Shown: positions 1 through 10,269, numbered from the stretch's first letter. The stretch: 64,000 bases of DNA from Flavobacterium kayseriense (GCF_014305095.1 NZ_JACRUI010000001.1:419695-483694); one strand, 5' to 3'. Numbers and translations: made by a program. Notes: generated by a model from the letters alone, not told the origin.

Positions 1-534
1 CACTGTTAAATTGGCAAATGTCCCACTTCCAACTCCTGTCTCCAATTGCCAGCCTGAAGCTGTAACTGCTGATCCATTAGCCGCAACTGTTGGCGCTGTT
101 GGACTTAATGAGCCACCAGAACATAACGCCGCAGGAGCTGTAATTGCAACTATCGTAGGTACATTATTAACTGTTATAACAACCTGATTACTATTTGTTG
201 TACCGCAACCGTTCGTTGCATAATATCTTAACTTTTTACCATTATCCGCAAAGGCAACTACATAAGGCACTGTTAAATTGGCAAATGTCCCACTTCCAAC
301 TCCCATCTCCAATTGCCAGCCTGAAGCTGTAACTGCTGATCCATTAGCCGCAACTGTTGGCGCTGTTGGATTCAATGAGCCTCCAGAACATAACGCCGCT
401 GGAGCTGTAATTGCAGCTATCGTAGGACTTGAATTTATCGTAAACGAAGTAGCCGTTCTACAACCTGGATTTGTAGAGCAAGCTGCATAAAAAATAGTAG
501 TGCCAGCAGTATTCGTATTAGCTAATCCAGATCC
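1..534 (-). repeat. Tandem 267-bp (89-residue) repeats inside the surface protein
   Basis: The sequence at 1-158 recurs at 268-425, exactly 267 bp (89 codons) later, with about seven differences by eye. The encoded module includes ITAPAALCSGGSL and VAANGSAVTASGWQLE. The part linking one copy to the next (161-267 against 428-534) is diverged, so the preceding module is older. Near-identity at nucleotide level indicates recent duplication or gene conversion. The array continues off the left edge. Confidence 0.9.
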
Positions 535-2007
535 AGCAACTCCTACCGGGTTAAAAGGTGTCCCTGAACCTAAATACGTTCCTCCGCTCGCTGCAGTATA
601 CCAATCTACTGTAACAGGCATCGTATAATTCACTATTATAGTAACATTCGCAATATTTGCATCTGGATCTACACTGGCATCGTTAAACGTTTCCTTAAAT
701 TTAAATAGCCAAGTGCCAACAGGACTTGCTGTTCCCCATGTTCCAAATGTCCCGTCAGTAACGGTCCCTGCCGCCGATGATGTGGCAGAGGACTGCAAAT
801 CAGTCTTTGTACCACCCAATGCAACTGGAGGAGTGGCTTCTATTCGCAACTCATTTGTATACGAAGGAGAATTGGATGTATAGGTTATCTTAGTCGAAAT
901 TCCTGTTACAGTTGCGCCAACTGGTAAAGCAGGAAAAACTATTGAAATATTTGCATTTGTATAGGTTGTTAACTCAGATGTTCCTCCATAACCTATTGCA
1001 GTTTGAGTACCCGAAAAACTGGATCCACAACCACTTGAACTCAATGTACCTGAACTGCCGCTACAAATTGTTGTTCCAATAGTTGATGGCCCTGCACTCA
1101 CATTTACTGTCACATCTAATCTAGTCACACTCTCACAGCCACTTACAGTTTGACTTGCATAATAATGTCCTGACGATAAAGATGTACTACTTGACAAAAC
1201 TGTGGTACCACTTATTGACGAATACCACTTGATATTTGAACCGCTTACACTTAAATCTGAGACTTTGGGTGAATCTACTGAACAAAATGATTGAAATGAA
1301 GAACCTGTTGGCATTGCATTTGAACAAGGGGCCCATGATACAATTACTTGACCGTTTCCACCCAAACCATTTGAACTACGACCTTCACCCCCACCCCCAC
1401 CTGGACTTCCACCACCAGTCGGAAAATTTCTATTCCCATCTCCACCTATACCACTAGTACCATTACCTCCAGCTCCTCCAGAAGATATATTCGCACTATT
1501 TCCATCTCCGTTATTCCCAGCAGATCCACCGCCACCACCATAAAAGCTAGCAGAGCGATAACCGTCTCCACCAGAGTATCTTACATCCCCAATACTACCT
1601 GAAACTCTTCCTCCTTGATGATAAGCATTTTGACCTCCTCCTTCAGCTTTTACTATTAGAACACTCGTAGAAGTAGATAATGCTATACTAGAATTTCCCC
1701 CTACATAACCACGAGCCCCTACTGCAATTGTATAAACGTTACCACTAGTCACGTTAAAAGTGCGCTCAGCATAGGCTCCCCCTCCCCCTCCTCCATAGTT
1801 CGTATCATTTTTACCGTCTTCACCTGCTCCCCAAGCTTGTACAGTTATACTAGTTACGCCTGTAGGCACAGTAAAAGTTCCTGATGAAGTAAATGTTTGA
1901 GTTTGTCCAAAACTGCTATAACTCAAAAGTGTTAATAGAAAGAAAATTAATAGGTTATGTATTTTTGGTAAACAAAAAAAAGTATTCTTAGAGTAAAATT
2001 TCTTCAT
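1..2007 (-). CDS. Large secreted surface protein with glycine-rich domain and Ig-like tandem repeats (3' end outside window)
   Basis: The frame stays open from the ATG at 2007 to the window edge (669 codons), so the C-terminus is missing. The N-terminus starts MKKFYSKN and has a hydrophobic signal segment ending near SSFGQ. It is followed by a beta-type stretch (FTSSGTFTVPTGVTSITV) and a strongly glycine-rich region, about residues 75-205, of the kind seen in flavobacterial adhesin-like proteins. Next come cysteine-paired Ig-like modules (GCESVTRL, ICSGSSG) and, at the window edge, copies of an 89-residue module containing ITAPAALCSGGSL. The family usually ends in a T9SS sorting domain, which cannot be seen here. 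The next gene upstream is a similar secreted protein. A cell-surface or adhesin role is inferred; no enzymatic domain is visible. Confidence 0.8.
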   Translation of the reverse strand, partial: MKKFYSKNTFFCLPKIHNLLIFFLLTLLSYSSFGQTQTFTSSGTFTVPTGVTSITVQAWGAGEDGKNDTNYGGGGGGAYAERTFNVTSGNVYTIAVGARGYVGGNSSIALSTSTSVLIVKAEGGGQNAYHQGGRVSGSIGDVRYSGGDGYRSASFYGGGGGSAGNNGDGNSANISSGGAGGNGTSGIGGDGNRNFPTGGGSPGGGGGEGRSSNGLGGNGQVIVSWAPCSNAMPTGSSFQSFCSVDSPKVSDLSVSGSNIKWYSSISGTTVLSSSTSLSSGHYYASQTVSGCESVTRLDVTVNVSAGPSTIGTTICSGSSGTLSSSGCGSSFSGTQTAIGYGGTSELTTYTNANISIVFPALPVGATVTGISTKITYTSNSPSYTNELRIEATPPVALGGTKTDLQSSATSSAAGTVTDGTFGTWGTASPVGTWLFKFKETFNDASVDPDANIANVTIIVNYTMPVTVDWYTAASGGTYLGSGTPFNPVGVAGSGLANTNTAGTTIFYAACSTNPGCRTATSFTINSSPTIAAITAPAALCSGGSLNPTAPTVAANGSAVTASGWQLEMGVGSGTFANLTVPYVVAFADNGKKLRYYATNGCGTTNSNQVVITVNNVPTIVAITAPAALCSGGSLSPTAPTVAANGSAVTASGWQLETGVGSGTFANLTV

Positions 2008-2448
2008 GTGGTATTTTTTAAAAAAATGGGGCAAATTTTCTAAATATAATGGCTTCCAAAACGGTTAACTTTTTCAACCAAAAAAAATAAACCAAAATAT
2101 AATTTACAATATCGATTACAAATATGAAAACAATAAAATTTAACCGATAAGACGCGTTTAAATCTGACCAAATACACTTTTAGTGGGCTTTACAAGAATC
2201 TATACTTTGTTTTTTTAATAAGCTCGCTTTCATTCATTAACATAAAATAATTTAGTTAGAAACAACATTCTAAATCTTACAACAAACTTATTTCAATAAT
2301 ATACGTAGCGTTTTAAATTATGGTTTTATAAAATTCAATCTAACTTAGATCATTTATACATTTCTTTATGTCGTCAAAAAAATTCGATAATAAAAAAGTG
2401 CCTATTAAAAATAGGCACTTTTAAATAAATTGTAAAATTATGTAAACT
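2008..2448. other. Intergenic region between two surface-protein genes
   Basis: This AT-rich spacer holds the terminator of the right-hand gene (2394-2422) and the upstream region of the left-hand gene. Near-matches to a -7 box occur (for example TATATTTTG on the minus strand) but none fits TAnnTTTG exactly. I saw no gene in it. Confidence 0.7.
2394..2422 (-). terminator. Rho-independent terminator of the 2449-5982 gene
   Basis: An 11-bp perfect inverted repeat (aaaagtgccta / taggcactttt) with a 7-nt loop is followed on the minus strand by a T run. It lies 27 bp past the stop codon of the minus-strand surface-protein gene. Confidence 0.85.
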
Positions 2449-5400
2449 CTAATAAATTACTTTGTGAGTAACTGTTTGTCCGTCGTCTAATTTAATTTTA
2501 ATAACATAAACGGTATTACCTTTACGAAGGTTGCGAATTGCAAGTTCCGTATTATTTACCTTTGTTTTGTTAAAAATTTCTTTCCCTGATAAATCATAAA
2601 GTCTAACAGCATCCATAGATAAACTTGAAGTTATTCTAATTTCTTTTTCACTAGTAGAAACCAAAATCAATTTACTGAGAGCATCAAGTGTACTCGCTAC
2701 GGCACTTGCTTTTTTATTGGTATAAAATAGCACGAAACGATCATTAAAGACTCCTTTTGTAGTAGTAAAGGTGTAAGAATTATTTTTTAAATCATGTATC
2801 ACATTTAGTAGTTTATCTTTTATAAATATGTTTTGATCTTTAAATAAACCATCCACTTGGTCTATAGCAATAGTAAAATCTCCTTCAATCCCAGATCTAA
2901 AACCTAAAGGTATCGTATCATTTTCATCAAATGGCAAACCTCTTCCTTGGATAACTAGGTTTTTCTCCTGATTAATACTATAAAAATCAAGAAACTCATA
3001 GCCGTCAAAACTTTCACCATCGTATCTGCCTTCTATGTCATTTGTTGCTCCTGTCACGTAACCTACAAGAGTTTGCTTAAAGGCACCAGCGGTATTAAAC
3101 ATGTTAAGCCAAATACGATTTTTTTCGACTAAATCTGTTTTATTACCCACTTGCATCTTAAAAAACTCTGAGTTGCTTAATGCAGCCCCATTTGCACCAA
3201 CACGCATTGTGTTATCAAAAGTGACCGTTCCAGCTCCCTTCGTCGATGCAAAAAATCCTTGTCCAGAGCCAATATTACCAGAAGGAACTGTATTATTATA
3301 TCCTGTTGCAGTAGCAGCCGTTCCCGTTCCTGCGGCAGCACCACCAGTCAAATTATAAGAGGCATAATCATCCCCTGAATACGCGTATACACCCGAACCA
3401 GGATTACTAACATTTGTTCCAATTGTTGTATTATGTGTCCAGAAATAAAGTGTTCCTTCTAAAACAGGGTTATCCTTGATAAACTTATCTGCATACAATG
3501 CTGAAGGATACGGGTTCCCTAACAAATAAGCGGCATCAGTACTTGCCGCAATTGCCACTTGAATTGGTCCATTATTAGGAACACCAATAAAAGGAGCATT
3601 AAAGAAGCCTACCGGAAGCGGTATTGCACCCGTTTGTGGCTCTGGTCCTCTTATAATATAACCTATTCCCGGTGCCATTACAGTAGAAGAAGGAACTTGA
3701 ACCCAAGCATAACTAGCCCCATCAAAAGAATAAAACTTATCTCCTGTAAAGGGAGATACATTATATAACGTTTGTGGCGAAACGGGTGATGACCAATAAG
3801 TATAGTCAAACTTAGTTATAGGACCATTTAAAGTCCTGTTATAGGTTATATTACCAGAATTGCTAACATTATTAATTTGTACTAAGCTAGATTGACTATA
3901 AAATTCAAGAGAACCACCTGATACGGTTACCTTATTTGTCACTTTTAGACTATTTCCATTATCAAAAATAACGGTACCCGAATTTACTTGACAGGAACAA
4001 GCAACCAAATCACCCCCATTTACAGATGACCTATAATTTCCATTAAAAACTACTGCCTGAGTGCTAGTTGGCGGACCATTGGTCCAAATAGTACCATTCC
4101 AGATTGCCGGAATTGGTGCCACATTTATAGTAGAAATTTTCACTGGCGAAATACACCCATCAATATTTTTTATAAACACATTGTAAGTACCTGCTGCAAG
4201 TCCCGATTTAACATTACTCGCTTGATAATTTAACCCATTATCAAAACTGTAGGTGTCAGTTGTACTCTGAACTCTAACTGTTATTACACCCGTATTTGTG
4301 ATACAATCTGGCTGAGAAATAACCACATCCGGAGTCGTTAATGATGGATAGAAAGTTAATGATCTAACTTTTGAAAAACTGCTGACACTACAACTACCAC
4401 CGGTTCTATTGTAGACAACATCTACTCTATATTTACCTGATTCGGCTGGTGTACCATTAATTATATTTAAGACAGCAGTTTTCGCACCTGAAAAATGCGG
4501 TCCATCTATAACATTATTCCAAGACCCAGATGGAATTTGACTTTTCCATTGGTATGTAACTGGACCGTTTGATGGATTTGAAATTACTGCTGTATAGGAA
4601 TAATTAGATCCATAACAAAGCTTCACATCTACAACAGATTGAGAAGGGCTAAGGGCAGGTGAATTTATCGCTACTATTTCATTTACTGAAAGAACAACTG
4701 TATTTGAAGTAACACCACAAATCACATTAGACACAGTTACCTGAAATTGTGTTCCATTTGGATATTGAGTACCTCCTACATTGGCTAAACTTATTTCATT
4801 ATTTATTGGTGCATTTGGATAAGTTGTATTACTAACTACTCCAGAAAGCATTATAAAACTAGCATCAGTTGGTCTTTTATAAAACCAAGTATAAGTAAGA
4901 TTAGTACCTACAGCTAACGCTTTAAAATTAACTGAGCTACCCTCACAATCCAATTGACTCAGTGGCTGCGTGGTAATAATAGGAGCGACATTAACAGTTA
5001 TAATTCCTGTAGCATTTATAGTACCACAACCACCAGTTAACGGAATACTATAATTAAAAGTTCCAGAAGCAGTAGGAGTCCCACTAATAGTAATGGTATT
5101 TGATGTCCAAACTGCTGTTACCCCAGCAGGCAATCCTGTTACAGTTCCAATCCCTGTTGCTCCAGTTGTGCTATGGGTGATGTTAGTCATCAAAGTATTA
5201 GCACAAAGAGTAGGTGTAGACGAAGCAGCACTAACTGTATTACTCGGATTAACTGTAACCACAACTGGTTTCCTAGCTGTAGTGATCGAGCCTGTAGTTG
5301 CCTCCACATACAAGGTAGTTGTAGTTGTTAGTGTTGGTGTATTTATAGTTGTGTTGTAAGGAGCAGCGCCAGCTACAGCTGTAGAAACTGCTGTACCACC

Positions 5401-5982
5401 TACCAAAGTTGTAAACAATTTATATGTAGTTGAAGCAGAAGGTGCAGGAAATACAGAGACTGCAATACTACCAGCGCTTGAACTACATTGTGGACTAGAC
5501 ACTGTCTTTACATAATTATAACCTCCGTTTGCAACAATTTGATCAAAATCATACAACGAAGACCCTCCTTGACAAGAGGCTACTTTTACTCCTCCAACAG
5601 TTATTAAATCAGATGCACTACAACTTCCAACAGTTGAAATAGCCCCACCAGGTGTGCCACTTTCAATAACAATGGAAGAATTCGCGGGCAAAGAAAGTGT
5701 ATTGTTAGTTTTGTCAGGAAAAACTAAACTAGCATTATTTCTAACAATTAATTGTATACCAGATAACCCACAGGTGGTCAAATTTAAGTCGGCATCCATC
5801 ACCAAGCTCGCAGATGCAACCCCATTACCAACATAAATAATTGACACTCCTGTAAAGGTACCACAAGTCAAACTGCTAGCGTTTACATTACCTGTTATAG
5901 TATATTGACCAACGACAGTAGCTGAAGACAGCAAGAAATAAAAAACAAAAATAAAGCTAGTTTTATGTAAAAATCGCATCAT
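2449..5982 (-). CDS. Secreted T9SS-sorted Ig-like repeat protein
   Basis: This 1177-residue protein starts [10 protein letters not shown] with a signal peptide ending around ATVVGQ. Residues ~25-150 form a beta-rich domain often seen at the N-terminus of such proteins. Several Ig/PKD-like modules follow (for example [20 protein letters not shown] and the putative-Ig pattern [12 protein letters not shown]). Then comes a SprB-like module ([18 protein letters not shown]) and a long beta-sandwich region with [12 protein letters not shown] and a GYIIRGP motif. The last ~75 residues ([20 protein letters not shown] ... VTHKVIY) fit a type A T9SS C-terminal sorting domain, so export and surface attachment or release through T9SS are expected. 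No catalytic motif is visible; adhesion or polymer binding is possible. It has its own terminator at 2394-2422. Confidence 0.85.
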   Translation of the reverse strand: MMRFLHKTSFIFVFYFLLSSATVVGQYTITGNVNASSLTCGTFTGVSIIYVGNGVASASLVMDADLNLTTCGLSGIQLIVRNNASLVFPDKTNNTLSLPANSSIVIESGTPGGAISTVGSCSASDLITVGGVKVASCQGGSSLYDFDQIVANGGYNYVKTVSSPQCSSSAGSIAVSVFPAPSASTTYKLFTTLVGGTAVSTAVAGAAPYNTTINTPTLTTTTTLYVEATTGSITTARKPVVVTVNPSNTVSAASSTPTLCANTLMTNITHSTTGATGIGTVTGLPAGVTAVWTSNTITISGTPTASGTFNYSIPLTGGCGTINATGIITVNVAPIITTQPLSQLDCEGSSVNFKALAVGTNLTYTWFYKRPTDASFIMLSGVVSNTTYPNAPINNEISLANVGGTQYPNGTQFQVTVSNVICGVTSNTVVLSVNEIVAINSPALSPSQSVVDVKLCYGSNYSYTAVISNPSNGPVTYQWKSQIPSGSWNNVIDGPHFSGAKTAVLNIINGTPAESGKYRVDVVYNRTGGSCSVSSFSKVRSLTFYPSLTTPDVVISQPDCITNTGVITVRVQSTTDTYSFDNGLNYQASNVKSGLAAGTYNVFIKNIDGCISPVKISTINVAPIPAIWNGTIWTNGPPTSTQAVVFNGNYRSSVNGGDLVACSCQVNSGTVIFDNGNSLKVTNKVTVSGGSLEFYSQSSLVQINNVSNSGNITYNRTLNGPITKFDYTYWSSPVSPQTLYNVSPFTGDKFYSFDGASYAWVQVPSSTVMAPGIGYIIRGPEPQTGAIPLPVGFFNAPFIGVPNNGPIQVAIAASTDAAYLLGNPYPSALYADKFIKDNPVLEGTLYFWTHNTTIGTNVSNPGSGVYAYSGDDYASYNLTGGAAAGTGTAATATGYNNTVPSGNIGSGQGFFASTKGAGTVTFDNTMRVGANGAALSNSEFFKMQVGNKTDLVEKNRIWLNMFNTAGAFKQTLVGYVTGATNDIEGRYDGESFDGYEFLDFYSINQEKNLVIQGRGLPFDENDTIPLGFRSGIEGDFTIAIDQVDGLFKDQNIFIKDKLLNVIHDLKNNSYTFTTTKGVFNDRFVLFYTNKKASAVASTLDALSKLILVSTSEKEIRITSSLSMDAVRLYDLSGKEIFNKTKVNNTELAIRNLRKGNTVYVIKIKLDDGQTVTHKVIY

Positions 5983-6148
5983 AGCATCGGACTTTTTATA
6001 GATATTTTACACTAAGTAAAATCAAAAAGTAGAGGCTTCAAAAAAAATCCGATTAATCGCATTTTTTAACGTCAATCGACTAAATTTCAACATCTTAAAC
6101 ATGCACTATTTTACAATGATATAAATACTATAAATAAGTAAAAATATT

Positions 6149-6156
6149 TAATTTTG
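6149..6156 (+). promoter_or_regulatory. Bacteroidota -7 box (TAATTTTG) of recX
   Basis: TAATTTTG matches TAnnTTTG. It overlaps the GTG at 6156 that would otherwise extend recX, so translation must begin downstream at ATG 6186. No clear TTG -33 box is seen. Confidence 0.6.
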
Positions 6157-6185
6157 TGCTCAACCTTGAATACTCCCATGTTAAC

Positions 6186-6668
6186 ATGAAAAACATATCT
6201 TCCATAAAAGAAGCCATAAAAAAAACAGAACATTACTGCGCTTATCAAGAGCGCTGTCACGAAGAGGTAGAATCAAAATTGCGTTCTATGAAAATGGATT
6301 CTGATGAAATTGACCAAATCATTGCGCATCTTATTAAAGATAATTTCCTAAATGAAGAACGTTTTGCCTGCAGTTTCGCCAGAGGAAAACACCGTATTAA
6401 ACAATGGGGAACCATACGCATAACAAATGAATTGAAGTTTAGAAAAATAAATCAACGTTTAATTACCACTGCACTTAAAGAAATTACCGCCGAGGAATAT
6501 TATGGAACCTTCGAAAAATTAGCTTTGCGAACATGGGAAAATTGTAGAGAGACCAATAGCCTAAAGAAAAGAAAGAAGGTTTGTGATGCGCTTCTTCGAA
6601 AGGGTTTTGAAAGCAATCTGGTCTATGAGAAAGTTAAAGAATTAGAAAATTGTGAATCAGTGAAATAA
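6186..6668 (+). CDS. recX: RecX family regulatory protein
   Basis: This 160-residue protein has the three-helix repeats of RecX. The most diagnostic stretch is LIKDNFLNEERFACSFARGK at about residues 50-70, followed by KQWGTIRITNELKFRKI and a C-terminal repeat ending VCDALLRKGFESNLVYEKV. RecX proteins bind RecA filaments and modulate recombination and the SOS response; that is family knowledge. recA is not in the window, which is usual in this phylum. The ATG at 6186 was chosen over an upstream GTG at 6156 because the latter overlaps the promoter -7 box. The gene is convergent with the beta-ketoacyl synthase gene. Confidence 0.9.
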   Translation: MKNISSIKEAIKKTEHYCAYQERCHEEVESKLRSMKMDSDEIDQIIAHLIKDNFLNEERFACSFARGKHRIKQWGTIRITNELKFRKINQRLITTALKEITAEEYYGTFEKLALRTWENCRETNSLKKRKKVCDALLRKGFESNLVYEKVKELENCESVK

Positions 6669-6834
6669 TTCGACTACACTCTAATATTGTTAGGCAGAAC
6701 GCTAGTTGAACTAACCAGCAATATTTAATTATTACGGAATAGAACGCGGATAACGCAGATCTTGGCAAATAAAAACGGATTTTATCTAGTTTTTTCAAAG
6801 AATAAGTGGTGTTTTTTCTTGTAAAATCCAAAAA

Positions 6835-7989
6835 TTACAAACTCAACAAAACACTTACTGCATTACCACCAAAACCTACTGCATTTACTAATACTTTTTT
6901 GATTGATTTATCTTGTTTTTGTGCTCCCGTAAAAGGGACACCTATAAACGTATTGTGTTGCATCATCAAGATCGCCAACTCTAAACTTAACAAACCTGAA
7001 GCGCCAAAAGTATGCCCGATTTTCCATTTATTTGTGGTTAACAAAGGTAGGCTTTCGCCAAAGACTTTTTGTATCGCTTTATATTCGGTTAAATCTCCTT
7101 TTATGGTTCCGGGAGCATGCATAACAATCACATCAACATCAGATAAGTTCGTGTCTTTTAATGCCATTTTCATAGACTTTTGAAAGCATGTCGCTTCTGC
7201 CGAAATGGATATATTGTGTTCCAAAACTTCTGTAGCGTATCCAATTCCTTCGATAAAAGCCAAAGCATTCTCTTTTTTGCCTATTTCTAAACAGCAAACT
7301 GCCGCTCCTTCACCAAGAATCATAGTATTTTGTGTTTTATCCAAATCTAAAGCGCGATTGGGATATTCCTCATTTGACCTAGAATATATTTTTAACGCAC
7401 GCATTTGTGCAATGGTAAAATCGGTTAAGGGTGCTTCACTCCCACCAACCAAAAACTTATCTACCATCCCTGATTTTAACCATGCTACTCCATTTAAAAC
7501 GGCGTGCAAAGCAGTAGAACAGGTGATAGAGTGCGAAATCTCTGGACCTGAGCTTTGTAAATCATGTGCAACCCAAGAAGAGATATTTCCTAAAGTGGTT
7601 GTAGGCGAAGCTAAGGTTTGCGCTTTTCCTGTTTCTAAGTATTCTTGATGGTGTTTTTCGAATAAATCAGTAGCCCCGCGAGAAGAACCAATGTTGATTC
7701 CGAAAATATCATTTGAATTCCAACCTGCTTGTTTAATGGCAGCGCGAGATGCTTCCATGGCAAACAAGACCGAATTATCTAGAAATTTATATTTGGAATC
7801 AGACTTTTTTAATGCTTCAATTTTAGCAACCGAATCATTATCTATAGGCGCCAAAAACGTTGGTGCTTTATCAATAAATTTTTGAATAAAACAATGTTGA
7901 TCGTTAAGATAGTTCGCCCAAATAATTTGCGGATCATTTCCTAATGGAGAAATAGAAGATAAAGCTGTAATGGATATTATATCTGACAA
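6835..7989 (-). CDS. Beta-ketoacyl synthase (KAS I/II-like) in the biotin cluster
   Basis: This 384-residue thiolase-fold condensing enzyme carries the complete Cys-His-His triad: Cys157 in ITCSTALHA, His291 in MHAPGT (usual HGTGT) and His326 in KWKIGHTFGASG. It is somewhat shorter than FabF/FabB (about 410). The only possible start is a TTG at 7989, because an in-frame stop lies just upstream and the next Met is at residue 78. It follows bioD and bioA on the same strand, 260 bp after bioA, with an interspersed repeat in the gap. Location suggests a role in making the pimeloyl or other acyl precursor of biotin, but a general fatty-acid or polyketide role cannot be excluded. No carrier protein gene is adjacent. 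Confidence 0.85.
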   Translation of the reverse strand: MSDIISITALSSISPLGNDPQIIWANYLNDQHCFIQKFIDKAPTFLAPIDNDSVAKIEALKKSDSKYKFLDNSVLFAMEASRAAIKQAGWNSNDIFGINIGSSRGATDLFEKHHQEYLETGKAQTLASPTTTLGNISSWVAHDLQSSGPEISHSITCSTALHAVLNGVAWLKSGMVDKFLVGGSEAPLTDFTIAQMRALKIYSRSNEEYPNRALDLDKTQNTMILGEGAAVCCLEIGKKENALAFIEGIGYATEVLEHNISISAEATCFQKSMKMALKDTNLSDVDVIVMHAPGTIKGDLTEYKAIQKVFGESLPLLTTNKWKIGHTFGASGLLSLELAILMMQHNTFIGVPFTGAQKQDKSIKKVLVNAVGFGGNAVSVLLSL

Positions 7990-8162
7990 GATGCTTTCAA
8001 TTTAACCGCAAAGGTCGCAAAGTTTTTACAAAATGTGCAAGGTTTAGCCCCTAATAAAACACTTTATATGGCTTTGACCACTACATGGTAGTATTGGTAT
8101 CCTGCGGTTCGTTATATTTTAATAAATTACAGCGAATTCTGATTAACAATCACATTATTTTT

Positions 8163-8244
8163 AGCCTTGATAGCAGTGAAAATCCTTTACGAGCTCCTTT
8201 CTTTAAGGAGCTCATAAAGATTGTAGCGAATAGCAGGATTAGCT
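8163..8244. repeat. Interspersed palindromic repeat, copy 1
   Basis: The element runs from agccttgatagca to gaatagcaggattagct and encloses a 9-bp perfect hairpin (gagctcctt / aaggagctc, 8191-8213). A second copy with the same ends lies at 13813-13888. Conserved blocks are the left end (tttagcct.gatagca.tg.aaatcctttac) and the right end (aaagattg.a..gaatagc.gga.ta.ct). I know similar elements from other Flavobacterium intergenic regions, from memory only. Confidence 0.7.
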
Positions 8245-8249
8245 ACAAA

Positions 8250-9521
8250 TTAAACTATTTCAAGCGCTGCTTCGACTACTTGATATATCTTTTTCAATTG
8301 CGCATCACTGATGATGTACGGAGGTAAAATGTAGACAATATTCCCAACTGGCCTGAGGATTACACCATTTTCTATGAAAAAATCATAGAGTTTATTTCGT
8401 AAACTTCCGTAGTAGCTCGCAGCACTATCTGTTTTTATTTCTAAAGCAAAAATAGTTCCTAGAACGCGCGTAGTTTTTACTTTAGGATGTTGCTTGATTA
8501 TATTTTGAAAAGCCAAATGATTTTCATTGACCCGAACTAAATTAGCTTGCATTTCAGGCGTTTTCAACAACTCTAAACTGGCTAATGCAGCTGCGCAACC
8601 CGTAGGATTTGCCGTAAAGGTATGACCATGAAACAAGGCTTTATTGATATCTTCGTCGTAGAAAGCATCAAATATTTCTTGGGTAAAAGTTGTGATTGCC
8701 ATTGGGATAGTCCCTCCAGTTAATGCTTTGGATAAGCACATCATATCGGCCATTTCGTTGACGTAATCCATAGCAAAGTTTTTACCGGTTTTACCAAAAC
8801 CCGTCATCACCTCGTCCGCTATAGTCAAAACATTATTTTCTTTACATATAGCAATTAACTTTGCCAATGCTTCGGGTTCGTGCATGACCATACCGGCGGC
8901 ACCTTGCACTAACGGTTCAAAGATAAAACCTGCACAATTATTGTTTTTTATTTGAATTTGTAACGCATCATAACTGTCTTGCTCCTGCCCCTTGATAGGT
9001 GCGGGAATGCGCACCACATCGATAAACATACCTTCAAAGGCTTGTGTGTAAAAGGAAATTCCGCTTGCTGCCATAGCTGCAAAAGTATCACCATGAAAAG
9101 CATTTTCGAAAGCGATAATGGTTGTACGCTTTTCGCCTTTGTTGAAGAAAAATTGCAAGGCCACTTTGATAGCTACTTCTACAGCGGTAGAACCATTATC
9201 AGAAAAAAATACTTTTTGCTGATTGCTTGGCAAAATTTCGATCAATTTTTCGCCTAGAACTATAGCCGGCTCGTGCGTAAAACCTCCAAAAAGCACATGT
9301 TCAAGCGTAGTTAATTGCTTATAAATCGCATCGGCTATGAACTTATTACTATGCCCATACGGATTCACCCACCACGAAGCAATCGCATCAATATATTCTT
9401 TGTCGTTTTCATCCCAAAGCAAAGCGCCTTTCCCTTTTTTGATTGCAATAGGAAGCGCAGCAGTTTTATGTTGTGTATAGGGATGCCAAAGGTATTGTTG
9501 GTCTCTTTCGGATAATGTCAT
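8250..9521 (-). CDS. bioA: Adenosylmethionine-8-amino-7-oxononanoate aminotransferase
   Basis: This 423-residue class III PLP aminotransferase converts KAPA to DAPA in biotin synthesis, normally with S-adenosylmethionine as amino donor. The family N-terminus LWHPYTQ and the SWWVNPYGHSN motif near residue 50, both characteristic of BioA, are present. The PLP lysine is Lys265 in CLSKALTGG, and the pyridine-nitrogen Asp is Asp236 in ADEVMTGFGKTG. Length is normal. bioD lies upstream (75-bp gap), but the gene also has its own -7 box at 9541-9548. bioB is not in the window. Confidence 0.95.
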   Translation of the reverse strand: MTLSERDQQYLWHPYTQHKTAALPIAIKKGKGALLWDENDKEYIDAIASWWVNPYGHSNKFIADAIYKQLTTLEHVLFGGFTHEPAIVLGEKLIEILPSNQQKVFFSDNGSTAVEVAIKVALQFFFNKGEKRTTIIAFENAFHGDTFAAMAASGISFYTQAFEGMFIDVVRIPAPIKGQEQDSYDALQIQIKNNNCAGFIFEPLVQGAAGMVMHEPEALAKLIAICKENNVLTIADEVMTGFGKTGKNFAMDYVNEMADMMCLSKALTGGTIPMAITTFTQEIFDAFYDEDINKALFHGHTFTANPTGCAAALASLELLKTPEMQANLVRVNENHLAFQNIIKQHPKVKTTRVLGTIFALEIKTDSAASYYGSLRNKLYDFFIENGVILRPVGNIVYILPPYIISDAQLKKIYQVVEAALEIV

Positions 9522-9540
9522 GGTAAAATAAATTATTCAG

Positions 9541-9548
9541 CAAAGATA
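9541..9548 (-). promoter_or_regulatory. -7 box (TATCTTTG) upstream of bioA
   Basis: The minus strand reads TATCTTTG 19 bp before the bioA ATG, an exact TAnnTTTG match in the short bioD-bioA gap. No good -33 element is visible, so bioA may be transcribed both from here and by read-through from bioD. Confidence 0.55.
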
Positions 9549-9596
9549 CGCAGAGATGAACAGAGTGCCATGCGGAAAGGGTAAATTACATTTTGT

Positions 9597-10214
9597 TTAC
9601 AGACTTAACAAATTCTCTCTAAATTGATCAGCGTAATCCTTAATTACATTTTGATCAAAATAAGGTTCTTGTTCAATACGTCCGATAAATTTTATTCCCG
9701 TTTTGGATAAAATTATTGATTCGGTAGCTTTATTTTCTTCTCCACTAAAAATAATTCCCGCTACTTTAATTTCACGATTTTGCAAGGCTTCAATCGTTAA
9801 TAATGTATGATTGATACTTCCTAAATAATGACGAGAAACAACAATTACTTTGTAATCAGGCTGTATTAAATCGATAATGGTATCGTGGTTATTTAAGGGA
9901 ACAAATAAACCGCCCGCTCCTTCGATTACCAAATGATTTTCGGTTTCCGGCACGATAATTTTGGCCAAATCTATAGCTATATTGTCTATTTCGGCTGCTA
10001 GGTGTGGACTAGCTGGCGTGTTCAACTTGTAGCTATTTGGATGAATTACCGTTTTATCATTGCTGATGTAGCGTTGTATTTTATGACTATCAGAGTTATC
10101 TAAATCTCCTGCTTGGATGGGTTTCCAGTAATCTGCCTGAAGAGATTCTGTTATAATTGATGAGGCAATTGTTTTCCCTACATCGGTTCCTATTCCGGTA
10201 ATAAATAATTTCAT
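9597..10214 (-). CDS. bioD: Dethiobiotin synthetase
   Basis: This 205-residue P-loop enzyme closes the ureido ring of dethiobiotin from DAPA, CO2 and ATP. The diagnostic N-terminus FITGIGTDVGKT (Walker A, residues 4-15) is intact. Later motifs include KPIQAGD (substrate-binding Lys), IEGAGGLFVPL and VVSRHYLGSINHTLLT. It is followed by bioA and preceded by a terminator (10245-10263) and its own -7 box (10233-10240), so the bioD-bioA unit appears to be transcribed separately from the upstream sigma-factor module. Confidence 0.95.
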   Translation of the reverse strand: MKLFITGIGTDVGKTIASSIITESLQADYWKPIQAGDLDNSDSHKIQRYISNDKTVIHPNSYKLNTPASPHLAAEIDNIAIDLAKIIVPETENHLVIEGAGGLFVPLNNHDTIIDLIQPDYKVIVVSRHYLGSINHTLLTIEALQNREIKVAGIIFSGEENKATESIILSKTGIKFIGRIEQEPYFDQNVIKDYADQFRENLLSL

Positions 10215-10232
10215 AGTTACTAGATTTGATCA

Positions 10233-10240
10233 CAAAAGTA
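10233..10240 (-). promoter_or_regulatory. -7 box (TACTTTTG) of bioD
   Basis: TACTTTTG on the minus strand lies 18 bp before the bioD ATG and directly after the terminator at 10245-10263. This fits a new transcription start after termination of the sigma-factor operon. Confidence 0.6.
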
Positions 10241-10244
10241 AAAA

Positions 10245-10263
10245 ACCCATCGTTAAGATGGGT
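10245..10263 (-). terminator. Terminator after the sigma-factor operon
   Basis: A 7-bp stem (acccatc / gatgggt, loop gttaa) is followed on the minus strand by a run of T. It sits between the 10270 gene and bioD and separates the two units. Confidence 0.75.
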
Positions 10264-10269
10264 GCTTTA

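Noticed and set aside
278..490. Plus-strand open frame opposite the repeat region of the first surface protein
   Set aside because: It is antisense to a long protein with signal peptide and recognisable modules, and it exists because the repeated sequence avoids stops. The same holds for other plus-strand frames at 3101-3358 and 5093-5359.
1..534. Repeats as a CRISPR array
   Set aside because: The period is 267 bp, in frame, and codes for a protein module; no short repeats with unique spacers.
6685..6727. Hairpin between recX and the beta-ketoacyl synthase
   Set aside because: aatattgttag can pair with ctaac...caatatt but with a bulge, a long loop and no T run, so I do not call a terminator.
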